A stretch of DNA of 64,000 nucleotides from Nocardia alba NBRC 108234 (GCF_001612665.1 NZ_BDAX01000039.1:18075-82074), one strand, 5' to 3'; shown: positions 42,986-52,898, numbered from the stretch's first letter. A program made the numbers and translations. Notes: generated by a model from the letters alone, not told the origin.

Positions 42986-43326
42986 GCCTCGACCCCGCTA
43001 TCGCCGCCCGCCTCAAGCGCACCGAGGACGGACTGATCGCCGCGATCGCGCAGGAGAAGGCCACCGGCGACGTGCTGATGATGGCCTGGATGGACGACGA
43101 GGCGCTGGCCCGCACGCTGGAAACCCGCAAGGCGACCTACTATTCGCGTTCGCGTCAGCAGTACTGGATCAAGGGCGAGACCTCCGGGCACACCCAGTAC
43201 GTGCACGAGGTGCGCCTGGATTGTGACGGCGACACGCTGCTGTTGATCGTCGATCAGGAGGGCGCGGCGTGCCACACCGGCACCCACACCTGCTTCGACG
43301 CCGACCTCCTGCTCGCCGCCGGCTAG
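42982..43326 (+). CDS. hisI: Phosphoribosyl-AMP cyclohydrolase HisI
   Basis: 114 residues, the stand-alone cyclohydrolase without a HisE domain. It opens the adenine ring of PR-AMP in step 3 of histidine synthesis. Zinc site: Cys81, Cys97 and Cys104 (RLDCDGD, GAACHTG, THTCF); magnesium site Asp80, 82 and 84. MMAWMDDEALARTLETRKATYYSRSRQQYWIKGETSGHTQYV is the family signature. It is separated from hisF by more than 9 kb of unrelated genes and starts inside the stop codon of a PucR-type regulator. It converges with a marR gene, overlapping it by four bases. Confidence 0.97.
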   Translation: MSLDPAIAARLKRTEDGLIAAIAQEKATGDVLMMAWMDDEALARTLETRKATYYSRSRQQYWIKGETSGHTQYVHEVRLDCDGDTLLLIVDQEGAACHTGTHTCFDADLLLAAG

Positions 43327-43790
43327 TCGCCGTCCTCGACCAGGATTCGCCGCAGCCGGTCGGACAGCGTTTCCCCGAGTACCGCGAGCTGGGCTGTCTG
43401 CTGCGCGGTGAGACCGTCGAGAACGAGCGCGCGCACGGCGTCCACATAGCCGGGGGCCGCCTCGATCACTTTCTCGAAACCCGCGTCGGTGAGGACCGCG
43501 TACACCCCGCGTCTGCCGGGGGTGGTGTCGCGCCGCGCCCAGCCGAGGCGTTCCAGCTTCGAGACCACATGCGACAACCGCGATAGCGACGCATTTGCCT
43601 TGTGGGCGAGATCACTCAGCTGCAGGCGGTGGCCCGCCTCCTCGGACAGCAGGCTGAGCACGCGGAATTCGAAATGGGTGAGCCCGGACTCGCGTTGCAG
43701 CCGGGTATCGAGTGCGCTGGGAATTCGGGTCATGAGCGCGACGACCGCGTGCCATGCGCGTTGTTCGACAGGGTCGAGCCACTGGGTCAT
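43323..43790 (-). CDS. MarR family transcriptional regulator
   Basis: 155 residues. A winged helix-turn-helix at about 40-105: LTHFEFRVLSLLSEEAGHRLQLSDLAHKANASLSRLSHVVSKLERLGWARRDTTPGRRGVYAVLTDAG, including the recognition helix and the Gly-Arg wing with Asp/Arg. N- and C-terminal helices form the dimer interface. No operator was identified, and the regulated gene is unclear; its nearest same-strand neighbour upstream encodes a small membrane protein. Confidence 0.93.
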   Translation of the reverse strand: MTQWLDPVEQRAWHAVVALMTRIPSALDTRLQRESGLTHFEFRVLSLLSEEAGHRLQLSDLAHKANASLSRLSHVVSKLERLGWARRDTTPGRRGVYAVLTDAGFEKVIEAAPGYVDAVRALVLDGLTAQQTAQLAVLGETLSDRLRRILVEDGD

Positions 43791-43934
43791 CGACGGTACT
43801 GCCTCGCGGCCGGACAGCGGACATGGTGGAGTGAGGCGCGCACAGTAAAGAGTTTGCCACGACGTCGCTGCGGCGTCCGCGAGTTGGTGGTGGTGGTGAG
43901 GTCACTCACATCGTCGCGGGACTGCCGGTGAGGG

Positions 43935-44501
43935 TCAGTGGTCGCCGGTCATCGGCGGTGTCGTCGGCGGGGGCTGTGCGGCGGTCGTGGATCGGCGACG
44001 GCTGAATCCGCGCCTGCCCATCAGGGCGAGCACCAGCGCGAACAGCACCGCCGCGATGATGGCGCCGACCAGACAGGCGCCGCGGAACGCGGGAGCGTCG
44101 ACGTCCAGAATGCGCTGACCGGCGTGTGCGGCATTGTTGCCGCCGAGCACGATCGTCAACGTCATCAGATTCGGCAGCGAGCACACCAGCGCGACGATCA
44201 CCGCCGCGCCCGCCATGAACTTGCCGCCCTTGCGCTTCCATACCCACACCGCGAATACCAGCAGCAACAGTGGCACCAGGGTGAATACGAACCCGTACAC
44301 CAGGCCCCACCAGATGCCCGAGCTGAAACTGCCGTGCACGGTGCCTGCCAGCCGCTGCGCCCACCATCGGGGGATGAAGGAGGACAGGATGACATAGGCG
44401 AGCACCAGCACCACCGCCGTGGCGACCGCGCCGATCGCCCGGTTACGCCAGACGACGGCGGTGGACTTCTGACTGCTCGACTGCACCTCGCCGGTTGTCA
44501 T
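43935..44501 (-). CDS. Conserved actinobacterial membrane protein
   Basis: 188 residues with four predicted membrane segments: about 23-43 (AIGAVATAVVLVLAYVILSSF), 66-87 (GLVYGFVFTLVPLLLLVFAVWVW), 95-118 and 142-162 (GACLVGAIIAAVLFALVLALM). Between helices, SFIPRWWAQRLAGTVHGSFSSGIWWG is a conserved Trp-rich stretch seen in actinobacterial permease-like proteins. The tail is Thr/Pro-rich. Function unknown. It lies between the peroxiredoxin and marR genes on the same strand. Confidence 0.8.
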   Translation of the reverse strand: MTTGEVQSSSQKSTAVVWRNRAIGAVATAVVLVLAYVILSSFIPRWWAQRLAGTVHGSFSSGIWWGLVYGFVFTLVPLLLLVFAVWVWKRKGGKFMAGAAVIVALVCSLPNLMTLTIVLGGNNAAHAGQRILDVDAPAFRGACLVGAIIAAVLFALVLALMGRRGFSRRRSTTAAQPPPTTPPMTGDH

Positions 44502-44567
44502 CCGCCCAGCGTAGGTGCGGCGATTCGCCGGGCGTCGTTGCGTCGCCCGGCGATTCGCCGACCGGTA

Positions 44568-45038
44568 CTACTCGGCGGCGGTGCTGCGTTCGCGCAGGAA
44601 GGCCAGTGCTTCGTCGGCATGCACGGCCGCCCGCAGCTCACCGGTGACGATCTTCAGAATCGTGCGGTCGGTGTCGATGACGAAAGTGTGCCGCTTCACC
44701 GGGGCGAGTTTGCCGAGCAGCCCACGCTTCACGCCGAACGCGGCGGCCACCGCGCCGTCGGCATCGGACAGCACGGGGTAGTCCAGGCGCTGTTTGGTGG
44801 CGAAACCGGCCTGCACCTCGGTGCTGTCGGTGCTGATGCCGACACACGAGGCGCCCAGCGCGGCGAACTCGCCGCTCAGATCACGGAAGTGGCAGGCCTC
44901 GGCGGTGCACACCGGGGTGTTGGCGGCGGGATAGAAGAAGAGCACCACCGGGCCGTCGGCGAGCAAGTCGTCGAGCGAGCGGAGCTGGGCGGACTGATCG
45001 GGGAGCTCGAACTGCGGAGCGCGCTGGCCTGGCTGCAT
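44568..45038 (-). CDS. bcp: Peroxiredoxin, Bcp family
   Basis: 156 residues. A thioredoxin-fold peroxidase reducing hydroperoxides. APQFELPDQSAQLRSLDDLLADGPVVLFFYPAANTPVCTAEACHFRDL carries the peroxidatic Cys44 and resolving Cys49, five apart as in atypical two-Cys Bcp proteins. VKRHTFVIDTDRTILKIVTGE closes the fold. In M. tuberculosis bcpB occupies the same place between hisI and trpE on the opposite strand, so this is the syntenic orthologue. It diverges from trpE. Confidence 0.93.
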   Translation of the reverse strand: MQPGQRAPQFELPDQSAQLRSLDDLLADGPVVLFFYPAANTPVCTAEACHFRDLSGEFAALGASCVGISTDSTEVQAGFATKQRLDYPVLSDADGAVAAAFGVKRGLLGKLAPVKRHTFVIDTDRTILKIVTGELRAAVHADEALAFLRERSTAAE

Positions 45039-45161
45039 GCCCAGACAGTAACGACCCGCGGTCCCGCGTGCGACAGGGAACGCGCGCGAGTGTAGTGATG
45101 CCGGTCACCGCGCGATTCGGCGCGGGATCGGGTCCGCGCGCGTCGGCGGCGGCACGCCTGG

Positions 45162-45167
45162 GATGAT
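45162..45167 (+). promoter_or_regulatory. -10-like box before trpE
   Basis: GATGAT ends six bases before ATG 45174, with no Shine-Dalgarno. It fits the leaderless geometry seen elsewhere in the window. No Trp-rich leader peptide or attenuator lies upstream. Confidence 0.45.
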
Positions 45168-45173
45168 GGGCCT

Positions 45174-46712
45174 ATGCAGGGCGCGTCGACACCAACCACC
45201 ACGACCCGCGAACAGTTCCGGCTGCTCGCCGCCGAGCACCGGGTCGTCCCGGTGACCCGAAAGGTACTGGCGGACTCCGAAACTCCGCTCTCGGCCTATT
45301 CCAAACTGGCGGGCGACCGGCCGGGCACCTTCCTGTTCGAATCCGCCGAGAACGGGCGTTCGTGGTCGCGCTGGTCGTTCATCGGCGCGGGCAGCCCGTC
45401 GGCGCTGACCGTCGTCGACGGCGAGGCGGCCTGGCTCGGCACGGTGCCCGCCGACGCGCCCACCGGCGGTGACCCGCTGCGCGTGCTGCACGAGACCCTC
45501 GAATTACTGCGCACCGAACGGCTGCCCGGTCTGCCGCCGCTCACCGGTGGCATGGTCGGCTTCCTCGGCTACGACGCGGTGCGCCGGATCGAACGGCTGC
45601 CCGAGCTCGCCACCGACGACCTGCGTCTGCCCGAGCTCGTGCTCATGCTGGCCACCGATCTGGCCGCGTTCGATCACCACGAAGGCGCGATCACCCTCAT
45701 CGCCAACGCGGTGAACTGGGACGGCACCGACTCCAGGGTCGACGACGCCTACGACGACGCCGTCGCCCGGCTCGACCGGATGACCGCCGCGCTGGCCACC
45801 CCCGCGCCTTCCACGGTGTCGGTCTTCGACCGGCCGGAACCGCAGTTCCTGCGCAGGCGCACCACCGAGGAATTCGGTGCGGGCGTGCGCCGCCTGATCA
45901 AGGAGATCGAGGCGGGCGAGGCGTTCCAGGTGGTGCTCTCGCAGCGCTTCGAGATGGACTACACCGGGTCCCCGCTCGCGGTCTACCGGATGCTGCGGGC
46001 CTCGAACCCGAGCCCGTACATGTATCTGATGCACATCCCCGACGGCGAGGGCGGCACCGCGTTCTCGATCGTCGGTTCGAGTCCCGAATCGCTGGTCACG
46101 GTGAAAGACGGGGTGGCGACGACACACCCGATCGCGGGCACCCGCTGGCGCGGCGAGAGCGCCGAGGACGACATCCTGCTCGAGAAGGATCTGCTGGCCG
46201 ACGAGAAGGAGAACGCCGAGCACCTGATGCTCGTCGACCTGGGTCGCAACGATCTGGGCAGGGTCTGCCGTCCCGGCACGGTGAAGGTCACCCAGTACCG
46301 CCACGTCGAGCGGTACAGCCACGTGATGCACCTGGTGTCGACAGTGTCCGGGCTGCTCGCCGACGGCAAGGTCGCGCTCGACGCGGTCCGAGCCTGCTTC
46401 CCCGCGGGCACGCTGTCCGGTGCGCCGAAGGTGCGCGCGATGGAGTTGATCGAGGAACTGGAACCGACCCGGCGCGGCGTGTACGGCGGTGTGGTCGGCT
46501 ACCTGGACTTCGCCGGCGACGCCGATACCGCCATCGCCATCCGTACCGCCCTGCTCAAAGACGGCACCGCTTACGTCCAGGCCGGGGCAGGCGTGGTCGC
46601 CGACTCCGATCCGGTCGCCGAGGACACCGAGGCCCGCAACAAGGCCATGGCGGTACTCAAGGCGATCGCCGCGGCGCAGACCCTGCGCACCTACGAAGGC
46701 GGGGCTTTATGA
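45174..46712 (+). CDS. trpE: Anthranilate synthase component I TrpE
   Basis: 512 residues. It makes anthranilate from chorismate with ammonia from TrpG, which is not in this window. The tryptophan-binding SAYSKL (Leu/Ser) feedback site is near residue 40. The chorismate-binding domain shows EAGEAFQVVLSQRFEM, SSPESLVTV, HPIAGTRWRGE, ADEKENAEHLMLVDLGRNDLGRV, CFPAGTLSGAPKVRAMELI and YVQAGAGVVADSDPVAEDTEARNKA. ATG 45174 fits the usual length. Its stop overlaps the next gene by four bases (ATGA). Confidence 0.97.
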   Translation: MQGASTPTTTTREQFRLLAAEHRVVPVTRKVLADSETPLSAYSKLAGDRPGTFLFESAENGRSWSRWSFIGAGSPSALTVVDGEAAWLGTVPADAPTGGDPLRVLHETLELLRTERLPGLPPLTGGMVGFLGYDAVRRIERLPELATDDLRLPELVLMLATDLAAFDHHEGAITLIANAVNWDGTDSRVDDAYDDAVARLDRMTAALATPAPSTVSVFDRPEPQFLRRRTTEEFGAGVRRLIKEIEAGEAFQVVLSQRFEMDYTGSPLAVYRMLRASNPSPYMYLMHIPDGEGGTAFSIVGSSPESLVTVKDGVATTHPIAGTRWRGESAEDDILLEKDLLADEKENAEHLMLVDLGRNDLGRVCRPGTVKVTQYRHVERYSHVMHLVSTVSGLLADGKVALDAVRACFPAGTLSGAPKVRAMELIEELEPTRRGVYGGVVGYLDFAGDADTAIAIRTALLKDGTAYVQAGAGVVADSDPVAEDTEARNKAMAVLKAIAAAQTLRTYEGGAL

Positions 46713-47542
46713 CGGCCACGCCCGGAGAGGACGACCTCGGTCGGTCCGCCGACGCGACGGACACCGGCACGTCGGCGAACACCGATGCGACGGCGGACAC
46801 CGACCTGTCGGACGCCGACGTGCTGAACACGGACGTGGCGGACGCCGACGTGCCGGACGCCCACGTGCCGGTTGCGGGCGCCACGGCGAAGCCGATCGTT
46901 CCGGTCGTCCTGCTCGCACTGGCGGCCGCTGGTCTGTGGGTGTCCTCGCGGATGACGTGGGTGACGGTGCACTCCGCCGACGGGCTCACCGAACCGCGCA
47001 CCGACGACCTCGACGGCGGCGTGTGGTTCGGTGCGCTCACCCCGCTCGCGCTGGTGCTGGTCGCCGCGATCGCGGCGGTCTTCGCGGTGAAGGGGGTGCT
47101 GCGGCAACTGTTGGGGGTGGTGATCGCGGTGGTGGCCGCGGCCGCTGCCGTGCCGGGCTTCGCGCTGACCGTCGGCGCGGGCAGGACCGCCGATCGCGCG
47201 GGCACGCTGGCCGAACTGCCGGTGCGCGCGGTGGTCGACTCCGCCGAGGCCCACCTGGGTCCCGCGATCCTCTCGATCGTCGCGGCGTGCCTGGCGCTGG
47301 CCGCGGGCATCCTGCTCACCCGCCGCACCGGCGAACGCGCCGAGGTCTCCGACAAGTACGACAACCCGGTGTTCCGCAAGGCCGACGCCAGCGCCGCGGT
47401 GAGCAAACAGCACGCGGCGACCGGTTCCGCGGCGCCACTGTCGGACCGGGTGCTGTGGGACGCCCTCGACGCGGGCACCGACCCGACCGACACTCCCGAC
47501 ACTCCCGGCGCCGAGCACGGGCCGACCGGGGAGAACAAGTGA
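46709..47542 (+). CDS. Trp operon-associated membrane protein (TIGR02234 family)
   Basis: 277 residues in an ATGA overlap with trpE. The first 60 residues are an unusual Asp/Ala/Thr-rich tail built of degenerate D-A-D-V repeats. Four membrane helices follow (about 62-80, 110-128, 132-155, 185-207), with GLWVSSRMTWVTV and GGVWFGALTPLALVLVAAIAAVFAVKGVLRQLLG as family marks. The end is hydrophilic (SDKYDNPVFRKADA). Members always sit between trpE and trpC in mycobacteria and relatives (Rv1610 in M. tuberculosis); a transport or scaffold role is often guessed but not shown. Confidence 0.92.
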   Translation: MTATPGEDDLGRSADATDTGTSANTDATADTDLSDADVLNTDVADADVPDAHVPVAGATAKPIVPVVLLALAAAGLWVSSRMTWVTVHSADGLTEPRTDDLDGGVWFGALTPLALVLVAAIAAVFAVKGVLRQLLGVVIAVVAAAAAVPGFALTVGAGRTADRAGTLAELPVRAVVDSAEAHLGPAILSIVAACLALAAGILLTRRTGERAEVSDKYDNPVFRKADASAAVSKQHAATGSAAPLSDRVLWDALDAGTDPTDTPDTPGAEHGPTGENK

Positions 47543-47670
47543 CCAGCAGCACCCCCGCCGCAGTGACACGCGCGGCGGGCATTTATTCTTTACCAGCATC
47601 GGTGAGACAGCGCCCGAGGGGACTCTCGGGCGAGAAGTGCGTCTCCCCAGAAAGGATTCGAGCCAGATGA
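47539..47670 (+). CDS. Possible 43-aa ORF in the trpC leader
   Basis: GTG 47539 overlaps the stop of the preceding gene (GTGA), and the frame's TGA (47668-47670) overlaps the trpC ATG (ATGA), so it bridges the two genes exactly like the other coupled pairs. The peptide (VTSSTPAAVTRAAG at the start, GEKCVSPERIRAR at the end) has no recognised family. The stretch contains an AT-rich patch and a perfect hairpin, which suggest a leader instead. Both readings could be true if translation controls the hairpin. Low confidence as a gene. Confidence 0.3.
   Translation: MTSSTPAAVTRAAGIYSLPASVRQRPRGLSGEKCVSPERIRAR
47611..47632 (+). promoter_or_regulatory. Hairpin in the trpC leader
   Basis: CGCCCGAG (47611-47618) and CTCGGGCG (47625-47632) form a perfect 8-bp stem with a 6-base loop, 34 bases before the trpC start. 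Upstream TATTCT (47584-47589) in an AT-rich patch could be a -10 box. Candidate attenuator, internal promoter leader or mRNA stabiliser. Confidence 0.5.
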
Positions 47671-48484
47671 CGGTACTCGACTCGATTCTCGACGGGGTCC
47701 GGGCGGATGTTGCCGCTCGCGAAGCCCTCCTCGATTTTCAAGCGATCAAAGCTGCTGCCGCCGCGGTCAAGGGGCCGCTGGACGCACACGCCGCGCTGCA
47801 CGAGGACGGGATCGGTGTCATCGCGGAAGTGAAGCGAGCCAGCCCCTCGAAGGGCGCGCTGGCCGACATTCCCGATCCCGCCGTACTGGCCAAGGCCTAC
47901 GAGGACGGCGGCGCGCGCATCATCAGCGTGCTCACCGAGGGCCGCCGCTTCGGTGGCTCGCTCGACGATCTCGATGCCGTGCGCGCCGCCGTGAACATCC
48001 CGGTGCTGCGCAAGGACTTCGTCGTCGGCCCGTACCAGATCCACGAGGCCCGTGCCCACGGCGCCGACGTGATCCTGCTGATCGTGGCCGCGCTCGAGCA
48101 GGACGTGCTGTCCTCGCTGATCGACCGCACCGAATCCCTCGGCATGACCGCCCTGGTCGAGGTGCACACCGAGGAAGAGGCCGATCGCGCCCTCGAGGCA
48201 GGCGCGACGGTGATCGGCATCAACGCGCGCAACCTCAAGACCCTCGAGGTCGACCGCGATGTGTTCGCGCGGATCGCGCCCGGCCTGCCCTCGGAGGTCA
48301 TCCGGGTGGCCGAGTCCGGCATCCGCGGCACCGCCGACCTGCTGGCCTACGCCGGTGCGGGCGCCGATGCCGTGCTCGTCGGCGAAGGCCTGGTGACCAG
48401 TGGTAATCCGCGTTCGGCCGTGTCGGAACTGGTGACCGCGGGCACGCACCCGTCCTGCCCCAAGCCCGCCCGGCGGAGCATCCG

Positions 48485-48488
<4 letters not shown>
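47667..48488 (+). CDS. trpC: Indole-3-glycerol phosphate synthase TrpC
   Basis: 273 residues from ATG 47667, with AAAGGA upstream. A (beta/alpha)8 barrel closing the indole ring from CdRP. Catalytic segments are GVIAEVKRASPSKGAL (Glu and Lys), SVLTEGRRFGGSLDDL, VPVLRKDF (as IPVLRKDFVVGPYQIHEARAHGAD), VEVHTEEEADRAL, IGINARNLKTLEVD and VAESGI. Length and C-terminus (TAGTHPSCPKPAR) match the mycobacterial protein. A GTG in the next frame starts trpB inside its stop. Confidence 0.97.
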
Positions 48489-49746
<1,258 letters not shown>

Positions 49747-49750
<4 letters not shown>

Positions 49751-50547
49751 GTCAGCAGTCCCGTCTTGCGAACACCTTCGCCGCCGCGCGCCGCGAGGGT
49801 AGGGCCGCGCTGATCGGCTACCTGCCCGCGGGCTATCCCGATCTCGCCGGCTCCATCGCCGCGTGCCGTGCGCTCGTCGAATCCGGTTGCGACATCGTCG
49901 AAGTCGGCGTCGCCTACTCCGATCCGGTGATGGACGGCCCGGTCATCCAGGCCGCCGCCGAACAGGCGTTGCGCGGTGGGGTGCGCGTGCGCGATGTGTT
50001 CTCCGTCGTCGAGGCGATCACCGGCGCCGGTGGTCAGGCCGTGGTGATGAGCTACTGGAACCCGGTACTCAAGTACGGCGTCGACACCTTCGCCCGTGAT
50101 CTGGCCGCGGCGGGCGGCGCCGGAATCATCACGCCGAACCTGATCCCCGACGAGGCCGACGACTGGTTCATCGCCTCGGCCACGCACAACCTGGATCGCA
50201 TCTTCCTGGTCGCGCCGTCCTCGACCGAGGAGCGTCTGGTCAAGACCCTCGAAGCCTCCCGCGGCTTCATCTACGCGGCCTCGACCATGGGGGTGACCGG
50301 CGCCCGCGACGCGGTCTCCTCGGCCGCGCCCGCGCTGTGCTCGCGCATCCGCGCGCACTCCGACATCCCGATCGGCGTCGGCCTCGGCGTGCGCTCGGGT
50401 GCGCAGGCCGCCGAGATCGCCGCGTACGCCGACGGCGTCATCGTGGGATCGGCGCTGGTCTCGGCGGTGCCGGAGGGTCTCGACGCGGTCCGTGCGCTGA
50501 CCGCCGAACTGGCCGAAGGCGTGCGCTCGGCGACCGTCCGGTCCTAG
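49747..50547 (+). CDS. trpA: Tryptophan synthase alpha chain TrpA
   Basis: 266 residues from GTG 49747. It cleaves indole-glycerol phosphate to indole and GAP. ALIGYLPAGYPD, then DIVEVGVAYSDPVMDGPVIQ with the catalytic Glu (VEVG) and Asp (MDGP). GGAGIITPNLIPDEADDWF and FIYAASTMGVTGARDAV are family motifs, and GVGLGVRSGAQAAEIAAYADGVIVGSALV binds phosphate. Last gene of the trp operon, followed by a strong terminator. Confidence 0.97.
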
Positions 50548-50555
50548 CTCGGAGA

Positions 50556-50595
50556 CGATAGGCCCCGCCTCGCTGATGCGGGGCCGGGCCTATCG
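50556..50595 (+). terminator. Terminator of the trp operon
   Basis: CGATAGG-CCCCGC (56-68 of the 50.5 kb region) pairs with GCGGGG and CCTATCG up to 50595, with a small bulge on the right arm and a 9-base loop. It begins nine bases after the trpA stop. Confidence 0.8.
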
Positions 50596-50720
50596 CTCGC
50601 TCTCGGCCCTGCCGCGAGGTTTGGTCGCCACGCCCCGTGGATCCCCCAGTGTTCACGTAGCGGCGGGCCGGACGCCGTGTGCTGTCCGGGTCGCGGCAAC
50701 ACGCCCGTAAGCCATTCCAC

Positions 50721-50726
50721 TAACGT
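50721..50726 (+). promoter_or_regulatory. -10 box before lgt
   Basis: TAACGT ends seven bases before GTG 50734, after the trp terminator; no Shine-Dalgarno is seen. Suggests an own, leaderless promoter for lgt. Confidence 0.5.
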
Positions 50727-50733
50727 GGGGCCG

Positions 50734-51888
50734 GTGAACTCAGTCCTGGCCTATATTCCGAGTCCGCCCCAGGGGGTCTGGCACCTCGGACCTTTCCCGC
50801 TGCGGGCGTACGCGCTGTTCATCATTCTCGGCATCGTCGTCGCCATCTGGTGGGGTGAGCGCCGGTGGCGCGAGCGCGGTGGTCAGCCGGGTGCGGTGCT
50901 CGATGTCGCGATGTTCGCGGTGCCGTTCGGTCTGGTCGGCGGCCGGATCTATCACGTGGCCACCGATTGGCAGAAGTACTTCGGCGCGGGCAAGCACCCC
51001 GTCGAGGCGCTCTACATCTGGCAGGGCGGGCTCGGTATCTGGGGTGCGGTGTTCTTCGGCGCCATCGGCGCCTGGATCGGCTGCCGGATATACAAGATCC
51101 CGCTGCCCGCGCTCGGCGACTCCGTCGCGCCCGCGGTGCTGCTGGCCCAGGCCATCGGCCGGCTCGGCAACTACTTCAATCAGGAACTGTACGGGCGCGC
51201 CACCGAGGTGCCGTGGGGCCTGGAGATCTACGAGCGCTTCGACCCCGAGACCGGCGCGCGCGACATGATGAACGGGGTGTCGACCGGGCGGGTGCTCGAG
51301 GTCGTGCAGCCGACGTTCCTCTACGAGCTCGTCTGGAACGTGCTGGTCGTCATCGGCCTGGTGCTGCTCGACAAGCGCTACAAGATCGGTCACGGGCGCC
51401 TGTTCGCGCTCTACGTCGCCGGTTACAGCTTCGGCCGGTTCTTCGTCGAGTTGCTGCGCAACGACGAAGCAACTCACATCCTCGGCATCAGGATCAACTC
51501 GTTCACCGCCGCGCTCGTCTTCCTCGGCGCGATGGCCTATTTCGCCCTGGCGACCAAAGGCCGCGAGACCGCCGCGCAGTTGCAGCCAGCGGCGCACCCG
51601 CGCCCGTGGCCGTGGCAGTTCGCCGCCTTGCGGGCGGCAGGCGCGGCCGACAACGACGCGACGGCAGCGGACTCCGAGGCAGCGAGCGTCGACGTCACAA
51701 AGAAGTCGGATTCCTCTGCGGTAGAACATGATTCGGCAGCTGACGAGGACGTGACCGAGCTCGCGGATGCCGATGACGCGAAGGATGTCAGCGCCGCGAA
51801 GGACACCGCGCCGGTGACCGGCGAGGCTGCCGATTCGGCCACCGATGACCCCGCGGAACCGACGAAATCAGCTGTGAAGAAGTCCTGA
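50734..51888 (+). CDS. lgt: Prolipoprotein diacylglyceryl transferase Lgt with long acidic tail
   Basis: 384 residues from GTG 50734. The first 275 residues are the membrane enzyme that adds diacylglycerol to lipobox cysteines. LRAYALFIILGIVVAIWWGERRW, LVGGRIYHVATDW, ALYIWQGGLGIWGAV and LLAQAIGRLGNYFNQELYGRATEVPWGLEI contain the essential Arg143, and YSFGRFFVELLR the second Arg. Seven membrane helices fit. Residues 275-384 are an extra hydrophilic tail rich in Ala, Asp, Glu and Thr, ending KKS, absent from E. coli Lgt. Several lipoproteins elsewhere in the window are its substrates. Confidence 0.95.
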   Translation: MNSVLAYIPSPPQGVWHLGPFPLRAYALFIILGIVVAIWWGERRWRERGGQPGAVLDVAMFAVPFGLVGGRIYHVATDWQKYFGAGKHPVEALYIWQGGLGIWGAVFFGAIGAWIGCRIYKIPLPALGDSVAPAVLLAQAIGRLGNYFNQELYGRATEVPWGLEIYERFDPETGARDMMNGVSTGRVLEVVQPTFLYELVWNVLVVIGLVLLDKRYKIGHGRLFALYVAGYSFGRFFVELLRNDEATHILGIRINSFTAALVFLGAMAYFALATKGRETAAQLQPAAHPRPWPWQFAALRAAGAADNDATAADSEAASVDVTKKSDSSAVEHDSAADEDVTELADADDAKDVSAAKDTAPVTGEAADSATDDPAEPTKSAVKKS

Positions 51889-51910
51889 TCCACGACAGTT
51901 TTCGTGGAAT

Positions 51911-51945
51911 CGGCGGGCGCCCGGCAACATTGCGGGCGCCCGCCG
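51911..51945 (+). terminator. Terminator after lgt
   Basis: CGGCGGGCGCCCG (51911-51923) and its exact complement (51933-51945): a perfect 13-bp GC-rich stem, 9-base loop, 22 bases after the lgt stop. Nothing else was recognised in the 224-base gap except the ribosome site of the next gene. Confidence 0.85.
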
Positions 51946-52112
51946 CGATGTCTCTGATGTACGGCGAGAGCCGACCGGGTGGCACCCGACAAGACAACAG
52001 CGGGCAGGACCGGCAACAATGTCCCGTGATCGTCGCGGGCGCATCGCCGTTCGGCCGATCGCCTATGGCCGGGGGCCGCGACGGGTACCCGCACGAATGA
52101 TGGAGGACATGA

Positions 52113-52646
52113 GTGACCGACCCCTATAACCCCAATCCCCAGTACGGTCCTGACCTGAGCAAGCAGCCCGACTCCGGCTCGCAGCCGCAGTACGGTCAGC
52201 CCGCCTACGGTCAGACCTCCGATCCGTACGCCCAGCAGCCGCAGCAGCAGCCCGGCTACGGTCAGCCGCAGTACGGTGCGCCGCAGCCGCAGTACGGTCA
52301 GCCCGCTGACCCGTACGCCCAGCAGCAGCAGCCGGGTTACGGTGCCGCGCCGTACGGGGCCATGCCGCAGGGCTTCAACCCGAACGATCCGGAAGCGCCC
52401 TACGGCCGGGACATGTACGGTGTGCCGTTCTCGGACAAGCAGAAGCTGATGGCCGGTCTGCTGCAGATCTTCCTCGGCAGCTTCGGCGTCGGTCGTTTCT
52501 ACCTCGGTTACACCGGTCTCGGCATCGCCCAGATCGCGGTGACCTGGCTGACCTGTGGTCTCGGCGCCATCTGGCCGCTGATCGACGGCATCATGATGCT
52601 CACCGGCAAGGTGCCCGACCCGCAGGGTCGCCCGCTGCGCGACTGA
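52113..52646 (+). CDS. TM2 domain membrane protein with Gln/Tyr/Pro repeat tail
   Basis: 177 residues from GTG 52113, GGAGG nine bases upstream. Residues 1-100 are a disordered tail of repeated Q-P-x-Y-G-Q units and two D-P-Y-A-Q-Q copies. Residues 105-170 are a TM2 domain: SDKQKLMAGLLQIFLGSFGVGRFYLGYTGLGIAQIAVTWLTCGLGAIWPLIDGIMMLTG, with two helices joined by the conserved G-x-GRFY-G turn. TM2 proteins of actinobacteria are small membrane proteins of unknown role; such low-complexity tails may self-associate. It stands alone, between terminators. Confidence 0.9.
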   Translation: MTDPYNPNPQYGPDLSKQPDSGSQPQYGQPAYGQTSDPYAQQPQQQPGYGQPQYGAPQPQYGQPADPYAQQQQPGYGAAPYGAMPQGFNPNDPEAPYGRDMYGVPFSDKQKLMAGLLQIFLGSFGVGRFYLGYTGLGIAQIAVTWLTCGLGAIWPLIDGIMMLTGKVPDPQGRPLRD

Positions 52647-52665
52647 TCGCCGCTCACACGGGGAT

Positions 52666-52701
52666 GAAACGGGTGCTCCGCTACGGCGGGGCACCCGTTT
52701 C
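52666..52701 (+). terminator. Terminator after the TM2 gene
   Basis: GAAACGGGTGC (52666-52676) pairs perfectly with GCACCCGTTTC (52691-52701), 14-base loop, 19 bases after the stop. Confidence 0.85.
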
Positions 52702-52898
52702 GTGTACTCGTCTTCGCCCGAACTCGTCAGGGGACAAGGCTTTCCGCCACCCGTAGCAGGTCGGTGGCACATGATTTCGTGAACACATGGGTAACTCATC
52801 GGGAACGCTCGGCCCCGTTCCGTCGATAACCGCCGGTCCGGTCGATAGGCGAGGACAACCCCGCGACCCGTAAAATTCGCGGAGCGAGGGACAAGCAC

